Below, piece by piece: positions 10,005-19,600 of a DNA stretch of 22,802 nt. The DNA lies in assembly GCF_007280555.1 (NCBI RefSeq), contig NZ_VKDB01000033.1, positions 1-22,802 of the forward strand, read 5' to 3'. The translations under genes were made by a program, and so were the position numbers. Origin of the DNA: Deinococcus detaillensis (GTDB taxonomy: Bacteria > Deinococcota > Deinococci > Deinococcales > Deinococcaceae). The notes beneath the pieces were generated by a model. That model searched no databases. It worked only from the letters and a program-made list of their open reading frames with translations, and was not told where the DNA came from. Positions within the stretch are counted from its first letter, which is position 1, and every line of letters begins with the position of its first letter.

Positions 10005-10748
10005 TCACGCTCCCAGCCCCTCTTCGGTGCCCAGGTACGCGGCCACCACCTGCGGGTGGGCCGTGACCTCCCGGTAGGTGCCGTGGGCGATGACCTGCCC
10101 CTGATCCATGACCACCACGCGGTCTGCCAGATCACGTACCACCGGCATGATGTGTTCAATAAACAGCACGCTGACACCGTCGGCCCGCACGCCCCGAATT
10201 AGTTCCACGGCCTCCGCCGCCTCGCCGGGGCGCAGACCGGCCATCACCTCATCTAGCAGCAGGACGCGGGGACCCGTTGCCAGGGCGCGGGCGATTTCCA
10301 TACGCTTGTCTTGCAGGAGGGTCAGTTCGTGGGCGGCGCGGGCGGCTTGATCGGCCAGTCCGGTGCGCTCCAGCAGGTCATAGGCGCGTTCGCGGGCCTG
10401 CGGCAAGCTGGTGCCGGGTTGCCCGAACAGCGCCCCCACCGTCACATTCTCGTGGACGGTCATTTCGGGGAAGGGGCGCACCACCTGAAAGGCGCGGCCC
10501 AGTCCCGCGTGACAGCGGTGTTCCATCGGTGAGTGCGTCACGTCCTGGCCCAGCAGTTCCAGCCGCCCGGAACTGGGTCGGTAAACCCCCGACAGCAGGT
10601 TGAGGAGGGTGGTCTTGCCCGCCCCATTCGGCCCGATGACCGCCAGAATCTCGCCGTCGTAGTGGTCGAAGGTGACGTTCTGGACGGCTTGGAGGCCGCC
10701 GAAACTCTTGCTCAGGCCATCGGCCCGCAGCACAACCTGACCCGTCAT
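10005..10748 (-). CDS. livG: HAAT ABC transporter ATPase, LivG type (second system)
   Basis: Cytoplasmic ATPase, 247 residues. Walker A GPNGAGKT (39-46), Walker B RVLLLDEVMAG (161-171), switch histidine in VLFIEHIMP. The ABC signature is degenerate: ELTLLQDKRMEIARAL (141-156) replaces LSxGQ/E. A subgroup of LivG proteins with LTL...KR and DEVMAGL shows this, so it is probably an authentic family trait and not decay. The composite ATPase could then have one non-canonical site, paired with the canonical LivF. The ATG at 10748 overlaps the livM2 stop as ATGA. The open frame runs on to 11537, but that part is out of frame with livM2 and is not coding. Confidence 0.92.
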   Translation of the reverse strand: MTGQVVLRADGLSKSFGGLQAVQNVTFDHYDGEILAVIGPNGAGKTTLLNLLSGVYRPSSGRLELLGQDVTHSPMEHRCHAGLGRAFQVVRPFPEMTVHENVTVGALFGQPGTSLPQARERAYDLLERTGLADQAARAAHELTLLQDKRMEIARALATGPRVLLLDEVMAGLRPGEAAEAVELIRGVRADGVSVLFIEHIMPVVRDLADRVVVMDQGQVIAHGTYREVTAHPQVVAAYLGTEEGLGA

Positions 10749-11730
10749 ACGTCGCCCCCGTGCCGTCCGCGCCGCAGCAGGCCCATCAGCCCACGCGGCA
10801 GCCACAAAATGCTCAGCATCAGCACCAAGCCGTAGACCACCAGATAGCCGTTCTTGACGACGTTGTGCAGCGCTTCCTCTGCAATACGCAGCACGGTTGC
10901 GCCCAGGATTGGCCCCAGCGTGGTGTACAGTCCACCAAAAATGCTGGTGGTTAGCGGCGCGATGGAATTGGCGAGGCTGAAAGTGTCCAGCGGGCTGATA
11001 AAGAAAGTCTTGCCCGCATACAGCACGCCCGCCAGCGCTGCCAGAAAGCTGGAGATGAAGAAGGCCGCCAGCTTGTAGCGCACAGTGGAGACGCCCAGCA
11101 CCCGCGCCGTTTCCTCGCCCTGCCGGATGGCGGCGAAGGCGTGGTGCAGGCGGCCTGTGCGCACCGCCAGACTCACGCCGGCCGTCAGCGCCAGCAGCAG
11201 CAGGGCCAACAGGTACTGTCCGCGCGAATCGCCGCCCAGCAGCGCCGGAACCAGCAGGCCGTTCGCGCCGCCCGCTACATCTTCGGGCAGGTTCTGGATG
11301 ATGGTTCGCACGACTTCGGTAAAGGCGAGGGTGGCGATGGCGAAGTACATGCCGCTCAGGCGCATGGTCACCAATCCTAAAATCAGGCTGATCATGCCCG
11401 TGCCCAGCGCCGCCAGAGGCATCGCCAGCGGCCAAGCCAGCCCGGTTTTGAGCAGCAGCGCGTAGCCGTAAGCGCCCATCCCGTAAAACGCCGCGTGTGC
11501 CAGACTGACCTGCCCACTGCGTGCCAGAATGTCCCACGACAGCGCCATGATTCCGGCCACCAGCGTGAAGAAGCCGATTTGCAACAGGTACGCGCCCCTA
11601 TCGCCCAGTGGTAGGAAGGGGAAGGCCAGTGCCAGCACGAAAAAAATTGCCAGCGGCACCAAAGCTATTCCAGTGATGTCCGGTTTGCGGGCGGCCTGCC
11701 GTTTGGAAGCGGGCGTCATCCGGTCTGCCC

Positions 11731-11734
<4 letters not shown>
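10745..11734 (-). CDS. livM: HAAT ABC permease, LivM type (second system)
   Basis: Membrane permease, up to 329 residues, with about ten hydrophobic segments from residue 22. It has the LivM signature ILARSGQVSLAHAAFYGMGAY and the loop LHHAFAAIRQGEETARVLGV. Two starts are possible: a GTG at 11734, which overlaps the livH2 stop as GTGA and follows GGAAGG, or an ATG at 11719, which follows GAGGG by 8 nt. The first mirrors the GTGA overlap of the first system. The gene is coupled to livG2 by an ATGA overlap. Together with LivH2 it forms the channel. Confidence 0.92.
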
Positions 11735-12591
<857 letters not shown>

Positions 12592-12657
12592 TGGGGCTCC
12601 GTAAGGTGACGATTTATTTGGCTTCTTGGTGTTTGAAAGAAGAAAGAGGTGCAGATT

Positions 12658-13707
12658 TTAACTCTGGTTCAAATGTTCCAGAAACGCTGCCCCGAACTCG
12701 TCAGGCGCTTCAATGAACGGTGAATGGCCCACGCCGGGCAGCACCAGCTCGTGCCACTGTCCACCGTTAACTTCACCACGTTCCAGCACCGTTCGCATCT
12801 GGAGAAGCATCGGCTGAGGCGGGCAGACGTCCGCGCCGGGCCAGCCGGGAACCGCGCCCAGTGCGCCAAGCTGGGCCAGATCAAACAGGCTGGTGTCCCC
12901 CACGATAGCGTCGGCGTCCCCGCGCACCCACAGCACAGGCGGCGGCGGAGTCAGCTCAGCAAAGGCCGAGAGGTTCATGTATTTGGAGCTGAAGGCGTTG
13001 GCCACCCCAGCGGTTCCCGGTGCGACATTCGGCCAGTGTTCGCTGGGGGTCATGTCGCCAGGATAGAAGCCGTCCCCGGTGCGCGTTTTGAGCATGGAGG
13101 TGACCCACGCCTCTTCCTTCTGTGGGTCTGGCTGAAACTGTGCGGCGTTGAAGTAGAACTTCCGCATCACGTCTCGCGGGCTGCCCGGTGCATCCGAGCG
13201 GTCTCCGGCAGTGATCAAGGGGACAAAGGCCGCGTTGACCGTTCCGCCGCCTGAACCCGCAAAATCCGGCGTGTTGGGCGTGCTGTCCGCGCCGTGCGTG
13301 CCGCCGAAGCCGTAGGGGCTGACCGGGGCCACCAGCGTCAACGACTGAACCCGCTCTGGTGCGCTCAACGCCACCTGCATGACCACGCCGCCGCCCATGC
13401 TCCAGCCCAGCAGATGTGCGTCTTTCCATTCCAGCGCGTCCAGCAGAACCAGCAGATCGTCAGACCAGTCCTTCAGGCCGCGCGTGGCGTCAATCGGCTT
13501 GGCCTCGCTGTCGCCGTAGCCGCGCAGATCAGGGGCGACAGCGTGAATATCGTTCGGCAAGCTTTCCATCAGGTCACGGAAAAATTCGCTGTCGGACACG
13601 TTGCCGTGAACCAGCAGAAGCCGCCGTTTGGCCTCGCCCATCGCGGGGCGTTCCAATACAGCGGTTTTCAGGCGTGAGGTCTGGAGTGTTCGTGAAGTGA
13701 GTGTCAT
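12658..13707 (-). CDS. Alpha/beta-fold hydrolase inside the second importer operon
   Basis: Probable cytoplasmic esterase, lactonase or C-C hydrolase; 349 residues. Oxyanion-hole segment LLVHGN (31-36), nucleophile elbow GWSMGG (Ser103), acid Asp266 in RGDADAIV, base His328 in GVGHSPF. A long insertion between residues 130 and 250 forms the cap. No secretion signal. The ATG at 13707 is chosen for its AGGGAG site 5 nt upstream; the frame extends only to a TTG at 13734. Its place between the binding-protein gene and the permeases is unusual for a HAAT operon and suggests that it acts on the imported compound. The exact reaction cannot be read from the sequence. Confidence 0.88.
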   Translation of the reverse strand: MTLTSRTLQTSRLKTAVLERPAMGEAKRRLLLVHGNVSDSEFFRDLMESLPNDIHAVAPDLRGYGDSEAKPIDATRGLKDWSDDLLVLLDALEWKDAHLLGWSMGGGVVMQVALSAPERVQSLTLVAPVSPYGFGGTHGADSTPNTPDFAGSGGGTVNAAFVPLITAGDRSDAPGSPRDVMRKFYFNAAQFQPDPQKEEAWVTSMLKTRTGDGFYPGDMTPSEHWPNVAPGTAGVANAFSSKYMNLSAFAELTPPPPVLWVRGDADAIVGDTSLFDLAQLGALGAVPGWPGADVCPPQPMLLQMRTVLERGEVNGGQWHELVLPGVGHSPFIEAPDEFGAAFLEHLNQS

Positions 13708-13859
13708 GTCGGCTCCCTGTTCCTCGGCTGGCAAGGGGACGCTCCTTCGAGAATCCCCTCTCCTGCGGAGTTGTTCCAGCCCGTTCGCTCATGCGGCCAA
13801 CCCCACTTGAAAGGCAGCTGAGAAGCGCAGAAACTGTCCGTGCCTCTTTTCCAAGGGGT

Positions 13860-13895
13860 CAGAGTGGTGCGTGCAACCGTCGCAGCTCCACTCTG
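13860..13895 (-). other. Hairpin in the livK2-hydrolase gap
   Basis: CAGAGTGG (13860-13867) pairs with CCACTCTG (13888-13895), a perfect 8-bp stem; the 20-nt loop itself holds TGC/GCA complementarity. It begins 22 bp past the livK2 stop, within a 209-bp gene-free gap (13708-13916), and lacks a T-tract. Like the hairpin after livK of the first system, it may stabilise binding-protein mRNA or reduce read-through. Nothing else in the gap looks like a gene or promoter. Confidence 0.5.
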
Positions 13896-13916
13896 CCGCT
13901 GTGCGTCCTCAGACTC

Positions 13917-15077
13917 CTACTTGTTCCACACCAAAGCCTTTTTGGCAAACTTGACCGGATACACCGGTACGCGGGCGTCGTCGAGGAACTGGAAGTGCAA
14001 CCAGTTGCCCGCTTTGAAGCCCTGGTACTGGGTCTTGAGGCTCTTGCTGAAGGTCAGCGTGCCGAAGGGCGAGCGCATGTTGGTCTTGGCCAGTTCGGCG
14101 GCCACTGCGTCCTTGTCCACGCTGCCCGCTTTGTTGATGGCGGCGGCCAGCGATTTGAGGTTCACGTAGGCCAGCGGCGCAAAATATTCCTCGGTCACGT
14201 TGCCGAACTTTTTCTTGTAGGCGTTCACGAACAAGCGGCTCTCGCGGTTGGGGCTGGTGGGCAGCCATAAGCTCAGGCCCGCAATGTCGTTGGAGAGGGG
14301 ATTTTTCTCGAAGCCCACCGGCCAGCTCGGCGGGGTGCCGTAAATCAGGCCCAGCTTGAGGTTTTGCTGCTTGATCTCGGTCGCCAGCGGCAGGGCGTCA
14401 GTGTCGTAGCCTACCCAGTACAGAATGTCGGGCTTGGCAGCCTTGGCCTTGCTGACCAGCGGGCCGAAGTTGCCGCTGCCCGTCTTAAACTTCTCGGCCA
14501 GGACAACGTTAAATCCCGCTTTCTTGAAGGCGTCCACGGTGGCGTCGATCCCCGCGCTGCCGAAGGGGCCGTCCTCGTAGGCGATGGCGATATTCTTGGC
14601 TCCCTCCTTGACCTTGAGGGTCTTGAAGAAGCCCAAGATGGCCTCAAAATTGTAGTAAGACCACGGGTGGTAGTGAAAGAAATACTTGTGGTCGGCAAAC
14701 GCGTCTTCAACGGGAGTGGCCGCCGCCCCGATCCAGGCCATAAAGGTGTTGTACTGTTTGGCCGGGCCGGACAGGGCCACGCTGACCGCGCTGCTCACGC
14801 CGCCCGCCATGAAGTCCACTTTGTCCACCGTGACCAGCTTGACGAATTCCGGCACGGCTTTGGCCGGGGAGCTGGCGTCGTCGCCGTAGACCAGTTCCAG
14901 CGGTTTGCCCAGCACGCCTCCGGCTTTGTTGATCTCGTCCAGTGCCAGGTCGTAACCGTTCTTGGCCGCCTGGCCCGAAACGCTGCCTCCGCCCGAGAGG
15001 GGAAGCAACACGCCCACTTTCACCGCGCCCGCACCGGAAACCGCGAGCAGCATGCCCGTCAGAAGTAGAGTTTTCAT
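13917..15077 (-). CDS. livK: ABC substrate-binding protein, LivK type (second system)
   Basis: Exported solute-binding protein, 386 residues, Peripla_BP_6 family. Short signal peptide MKTLLLTGMLLAVSGAGA, likely cut after Ala18 (A-G-A). The mature start VKVGVLLPLSGGGSVSGQAAKNG is the canonical first strand and ligand loop. GGVSSAVSVALSGPAKQYN and the EDGPFG segment are typical of the fold. The frame runs to 15353, but the ATG at 15077 is supported by the signal peptide and by a -10 TACACT 9 nt upstream, which gives a nearly leaderless message. It is the first gene of the second importer operon. Its low similarity to the other binding protein suggests a different ligand. Confidence 0.92.
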   Translation of the reverse strand: MKTLLLTGMLLAVSGAGAVKVGVLLPLSGGGSVSGQAAKNGYDLALDEINKAGGVLGKPLELVYGDDASSPAKAVPEFVKLVTVDKVDFMAGGVSSAVSVALSGPAKQYNTFMAWIGAAATPVEDAFADHKYFFHYHPWSYYNFEAILGFFKTLKVKEGAKNIAIAYEDGPFGSAGIDATVDAFKKAGFNVVLAEKFKTGSGNFGPLVSKAKAAKPDILYWVGYDTDALPLATEIKQQNLKLGLIYGTPPSWPVGFEKNPLSNDIAGLSLWLPTSPNRESRLFVNAYKKKFGNVTEEYFAPLAYVNLKSLAAAINKAGSVDKDAVAAELAKTNMRSPFGTLTFSKSLKTQYQGFKAGNWLHFQFLDDARVPVYPVKFAKKALVWNK

Positions 15078-15086
15078 AACATGGGC

Positions 15087-15119
15087 AGTGTAAGTGAGGG
15101 GCGTCACGGGGGCGTTACA
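15087..15119 (-). promoter_or_regulatory. Promoter of livK2 operon with SARP-type repeats
   Basis: On the minus strand from 15118: heptamer GTAACGC, spacer CCCC, heptamer GTGACGC, then 8 bp, then -10 TACACT (15092-15087). Aligned with the livG promoter, the repeats keep GTAACnC then GTGACnC in the same order, spacing and distance. No -35 consensus is present. The predicted start point is a few nt before the livK2 ATG. It lies in the 127-bp divergent region shared with the metX-like promoter, which carries an oppositely oriented copy. Confidence 0.75.
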
Positions 15120-15165
15120 ACGGTAGAGAGGGAAGGGGTAAGCAGCACCCTCTCCTTGCTTTACT

Positions 15166-15197
15166 GTGACCAACCAGTAACGCCCCGCGCCTACCCT
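15166..15197 (+). promoter_or_regulatory. Leaderless promoter of metX-like gene with SARP-type repeats
   Basis: Plus strand: GTGACCA (15166-15172), spacer ACCA, GTAACGC (15177-15183), 8 bp, -10 TACCCT (15192-15197), then 7 nt to the ATG. The proximal heptamer equals the one at bdhA and the distal one of livK2. A regulator bound here would activate rightward, while the mirrored site at 15101-15118 serves the leftward operon. Confidence 0.72.
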
Positions 15198-15204
15198 TGA
15201 CCTA

Positions 15205-16290
15205 ATGAGCGATACGTTAAGGGCGGCAAAGCTGGAATCAGGCAAAGAACCGGGCGAGTGGGTTTTCTCGGCCCAGGCGACTTTCGCAGGCGTGGATGTG
15301 CCGCTGAGACTGGGCGCACAGTCGTGGGGCACACTGAACCCGGCGCGTGACAACGCCGTGCTGGTCTGCCATTACTACACCGGCACCATGCGTGCAGCGG
15401 GCCTTAACCCGGACGGCACGCCCGGCTGGTGGGCCGCGCTGATCGGGCCAGGACTGGCGCTGGACACAGACCGTTTTTTCGTGATCTGCATGAATACGCT
15501 CTCCAACGTGCAGGCCCATGACCTCAGCATCGTGACCACCGGGCCGGATACTGCTCACCCAGACGGACAAATTTGGGGGCCTCGTTTCCCGGCTTGGGAT
15601 TTCGGCGACCTGCATGCCGCTCAGCTCGGGCTGATGCGTGCGCTGGGTGCGCCCCGCTGGCACGCGGTGGTTGGCCCCAGTCTGGGCGGATTGCAAGCGC
15701 TCCAGTGGGCGGCCATCACTCCCGAACTCGCGCCGCGAGTGATGGCGGTGGCGACCAGTCCGCAGATCGGCCCGGCACTGCGCGACGCCTTCACACCCTT
15801 TCTACGGCAGGTCGCGCAGGCAGGCAGCCCTGATGAAGCTTTGCGCCTGATCACCTTCTTCGGCCTGGGTGCCGACGGGATGGAATTGATGTTCCGCGAC
15901 GGCAATTTTGGCAGCTACCTGTCCTCCCGCTCAGGAACAGCCAGCCTGCCACACATCCTAGATCTTGCCCGGCTGATCGAAACGCACAACCTCGCGGCTG
16001 TGGCCCCCTCCTCGGAACTCTTTGCCCGTTGGGCCGGATCAGGGTTGCGGTTGCTGACCGTGAATATTGCTGTGGATCAGTTCTTCCCTGCCGCCGAAAT
16101 GCGGGCCTTCGCACAGGCTTCGGCGGGAGCGGGCGTGAATCATACCCACATGGAATTCGCCTCCTCGCAGGGCCATCTGGGCTGCGTCAATGGCACGGCG
16201 GCCTTTGCTGTTCAGTTGCAGGCTTTGCTGAACACTCCGGTGACGCCGCTTCCTTGTGTATCTGCCGCAGAATATCTGCAGCAGCTCTGA
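15205..16290 (+). CDS. MetX-like alpha/beta hydrolase / acyltransferase-fold protein
   Basis: 361-residue cytoplasmic protein of the homoserine O-acetyltransferase superfamily. Shared features: LRLGAQSWGTLN near the N-terminus (cf. YETYGTLN), a ...YYTGTMRAAG segment, FFVICMNTLS, nucleophile elbow GPSLGGLQ (Ser159), Asp291 in VNIAVDQFFP and His324 in SQGHLGC. The usual MetX elbow is GGSMGGMQ and the final motifs are normally followed by other conserved residues, so this looks like a divergent member and may hydrolyse or transfer another acyl group. The Met at 15205 is supported by a -10 TACCCT 7 nt upstream (leaderless). It is divergent from the second importer and shares its operator type, so a role in the same catabolic process is more likely than methionine synthesis. 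Confidence 0.8.
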   Translation: MSDTLRAAKLESGKEPGEWVFSAQATFAGVDVPLRLGAQSWGTLNPARDNAVLVCHYYTGTMRAAGLNPDGTPGWWAALIGPGLALDTDRFFVICMNTLSNVQAHDLSIVTTGPDTAHPDGQIWGPRFPAWDFGDLHAAQLGLMRALGAPRWHAVVGPSLGGLQALQWAAITPELAPRVMAVATSPQIGPALRDAFTPFLRQVAQAGSPDEALRLITFFGLGADGMELMFRDGNFGSYLSSRSGTASLPHILDLARLIETHNLAAVAPSSELFARWAGSGLRLLTVNIAVDQFFPAAEMRAFAQASAGAGVNHTHMEFASSQGHLGCVNGTAAFAVQLQALLNTPVTPLPCVSAAEYLQQL

Positions 16291-16349
16291 CGTAGGTCGA
16301 TGCTGCAGTGTCTTCAACTGTCTGGTCATCGACGTTGAAAATGACGGTG

Positions 16350-16369
16350 AAAAACCCGCGCGGGTTTTT
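16350..16369. terminator. Bidirectional intrinsic terminator, perfect palindrome
   Basis: AAAAACCCGC followed by its exact reverse complement GCGGGTTTTT. As RNA it forms an 8-bp stem with a GCGC loop and ends in five U on either strand. It lies 60 bp past the metX-like stop and should end that transcript. The stem is short, so efficiency may be moderate. Confidence 0.65.
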
Positions 16370-16563
16370 GGCCAGGCTGCCAGCATAACAAAACCACCCC
16401 TGGAAGAGCGCTTGGGCCTCAGTACCCGACAGTTTTTGAGCAGGATTCGGACGCGGTTGGCAACATTCCTCTATCCAATCGTCAGTGGACCTTCTAGCTC
16501 CGAATGCCAAAAAAAGTAGGTGCCTAATCGCCGATTCATGTCACAATGAGAGAACAAATACAG

Positions 16564-16592
16564 TTTACTAATCCTGTTGAACTTTTTACGAT
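16564..16592 (+). promoter_or_regulatory. Candidate promoter of BTAD regulator 2
   Basis: TTTACT (16564-16569) and TACGAT (16587-16592) with a 17-bp spacer, 4 of 6 matches each to sigma-70 consensus, in AT-rich DNA. It would start transcription near 16599, 13 nt before the preferred ATG. No SARP-type repeats lie at the matching distance, so the gene is probably not autoregulated that way. Confidence 0.4.
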
Positions 16593-16611
16593 TACCAAAG
16601 GGAGATTTCTG

Positions 16612-19600
16612 ATGGCCCCCGACCTCTTGCAAACGCTGATTCGCCGAGTAGATTATGTTCACGCACGCCGGGGCGGCTTGGCGCTGGCGGTGGTCGGCGA
16701 ACCGGGCATCGGTAAAAGCCACCTCGGGCAGCGCTTGCTGGCGGGAGTGGGCGGTCTGAAGCTCACGCTGCATACCCGAGATTTCGAAACAGGGTTCGGG
16801 CCATTGCTGTCATATCCAACTGCGCCCACATGGGCCAGACAAACGCTGGAACGCGCTTTGGCCGGTCAATCACCCGACGCTGTGGTTCTGGCCAGCGCCG
16901 TGAGCGCCCTCCTGGGTCACGCCGCGCCCGCGCTGGTGTGGGCTGAGGATTTCCACGAAGTGGCCAGTAGCGAGCGGGCCGCCGAATTCTGGACGGCGCT
17001 GGCCCGTCACTTAACCCACACGCACGGGGTGGCCCTGCTGATCAGCAGCCGCACACCGCTGCCCGAGCCGTTTGCCGAACAGCGCCTGATCCCGCTGGAC
17101 GGGCTGACGGGCCGCGAACTGCTGGAAGCGCAGGCGGGTGCTCCGCTGCCCCCAGCTGCCCTCGACTGGATCGAATCGCGTGGGCGCGGCAATCCACTGT
17201 TTTTGCTCGAATTTTTCCGGCACCTCAACCGCAGCGGCGCACTGTATCTGGACGCTGCCGACGGACGCTGGCGCTGGCACGAGCCGCCCGTTTCCACCCT
17301 CCCGCTGAGCGTGGAGGCCCTGATTGCCGATCATCTGTCGCGTCTGACGGTAGGCTCCGGTGCGGAAACCCTGCTGGGGCTGTGGGCGCTTTGGGACACT
17401 GCCTTGCCGGGTGAGGCGCTGGAAGCCGAAACTGCCGCCGCTCTCAGCGGGCTTGATCTGGCGCAGGTCAGCGCACTCAAAACCCTGGCACACATCAGCG
17501 GGGTCCGCGCGGCACAGACCTTTGCCCATCCGCTGTTCCGGGAAGTGGCGCTGCGTGAACTTCCAGCTTCACTGCGGCGCGAGCTGGCCCGCCGCTGCGC
17601 CGAAATTCTGGAGGCCGCACCGGAGCGGGCCGCACAGTTTCTGATTTGGGCGCAGTGGCCCGCTGCGAAAACCGCTACACTCCTGAAACGTGCGCTGAAG
17701 ATAGCCAGGGAACGCGGCGATGAGACGCGAGTGGCTGAATACTATGACGCTCTGGTTGAAGTGGTTCCCGCTGAACAACGTGCCGAGGCGGCCATGAAGG
17801 CAGCTCTGGCACTGCATCCCCTTCATGCCGAGCGGTCGCTGGCGCGGGCCAGCCAGGCGCGGCAGCTCGATCCGATGAATGCCGGGGCGCTGGGCCTGTG
17901 CGCCCATCTGCTGTCGACCTCTGGGCGTGGACAGGAAGCTGAGTGGCTACTGGAAGCAGCTCCCGATGAGATCAAGGCGCAGCCCGATTACTGGGCCACC
18001 CTGTTAGAAACGCGGGTTAACGCCTCGGACTATAGCGGGGCCATGCGAGTCTGGCAGGAACACGGAAGCGAGCTGGAGGGACGTCCGCAGCTTCAAACGG
18101 CGGTTGCGTTGGCACGGGTTCATCTGGGTGAATTTGAATCGGCGGTGGCCGGTATCCGGGCCGCACTGGATCATCCACTAGATGCAGCAGAACGGGTGGC
18201 GCTTTTACACGCTCTGGTGCGGGCGCAGGTCTCACAGGCCGATCCGTTGGTGTTTGTCAGCATAGCCCAAGCGCTGGAGATTACGGCTAGATCGGGACTG
18301 ACGGCGGCACGCATCGAACTGCTGTTAGAGCAGACCCAGATGCTGACCTGGGCATTGCAACTGCCCGGGGCCGACGCTGGTGCTGCAGAAGCTGTCCAAC
18401 TGGCAGAGACCAGAGGGGATCCCCGGTTGATAGCCCGCACCCAGATCAACCGCGCCGAGTGTCTGGTTTTTCTAGCAAAATTTGGAGAAGCTGAGGATCT
18501 GCTGATGGCCGTACTGAACTTGCTGGGCGGTGATCCGGCATCGCGCCACGCAGCGCTGACCCAGCTTTCCCTGACCCACCTGTATCTCGAGTGGGCCAGG
18601 CCAGCCGACGCTCTGATCGCCGTACGCCATGCGCGAAAAGCAGTACGGTTGGGCTACGAGGTTCACGATATGGTGCTGCTGGCCTGGCTGCTGAGTGTCG
18701 CCGCCTGGGCTGAAGCAGCTCACGGTGATCTGGGTAGAGCCGAACAACTTATCGCTGAGGGCGGAGCATTGATAGAGCAGAGCGGACAGCATGCCACCCG
18801 TCCCTCCTACACCTTCGCACAGGGCTTCGTGCTGGAGCGACAGGGACACACAGAGGCCGCCGCACAAATGTTCGATAACGCTTACGAGCAGGCCAGGGCG
18901 TTGCAAAATATCAACTTTGCTGAACGCTTCGGGCTAGAAGCAGACCGACTCCGTGCAGACCGCACGAGTGCCGAAGGACGGCTGGCCTTCTTTCAGCAGC
19001 ATGAGTTGCACAGCTACGCCCGCACCGCCCTGAGTTACTTTCCGCCAGATGAGTCGGAAGCGACACCAGCGCCCAGTTTTACCGAATCCCTGCGGCTTGA
19101 AGTACTGGGCGAGGTGCGCGTGACCCAGGGCGAGCAGCCGCTACCACTACGCTCACCCGGTGGCCTTCGTGTCCTGGTAAGGCTACTCGAAGCGCGACTG
19201 GCTGGGCGTTCGGGCGTGGCTCAGACCGAACTTCTGGAGATGCTGTACCCCGACGACGACCCCGAACGCTCTGGTGCGCGGCTGCGTCAGCAGGTTCGCC
19301 GTCTGCGTGCGGCGCTGGGGCCGCAGAGCGTGCTGCGCCGCGAAACTGGCTTGGGCGCGGGTGGCGGCTACGCTCTGGGTGAGCTGGGCAGCGACGCTGA
19401 GGACTTTCTGAACACCCGTGACACGAAACTGTGGCGCGGCGCGTATCTGGCCGACTTCGAAGGTGAACTCTCCAGCGCCCGCGACGTTCTGGTGTACGGC
19501 CTGCGGAGCGCGGGCTACGCAGCAGAACCCCACGATCCGCGCGAGGCCGCCCGGCTGGGCCGCATCCTGCTCGACACCGATCCTTTTGACTGGGCCGCGC

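Larger units (their letters stand above)
16291..16611. other. Gene-free region before BTAD regulator 2
   Basis: About 320 bp without a gene I can support. It holds a palindromic terminator (16350-16369) and, at its right end, an AT-rich stretch (about 16505-16610), clearly lower in GC than its surroundings, with a candidate promoter. A minus-strand open frame (16510 downward) reads through the palindrome as part of a peptide containing KNPRGFFTVIFNV and continues into the reverse of the metX-like gene; this may be a decayed fragment of an insertion-sequence gene, but I cannot establish that. Confidence 0.4.

Noticed and set aside
10749..11537. N-terminal extension of livG2 open frame
   Set aside because: Arg- and Gly-rich out-of-frame reading of livM2; the ATG at 10748 begins the conserved ABC domain and overlaps the livM2 stop.
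16187..16510. Minus-strand 107-codon frame as a real gene
   Set aside because: It runs into the reverse of the metX-like gene, contains the terminator palindrome and has no ribosome site; kept only as a possible decayed fragment.
16546..16611. Upstream ATG of BTAD regulator 2 (22 extra residues)
   Set aside because: No ribosome binding site or good -10 at leaderless distance, while the ATG at 16612 has AAGGGAG well placed. Not fully excluded.
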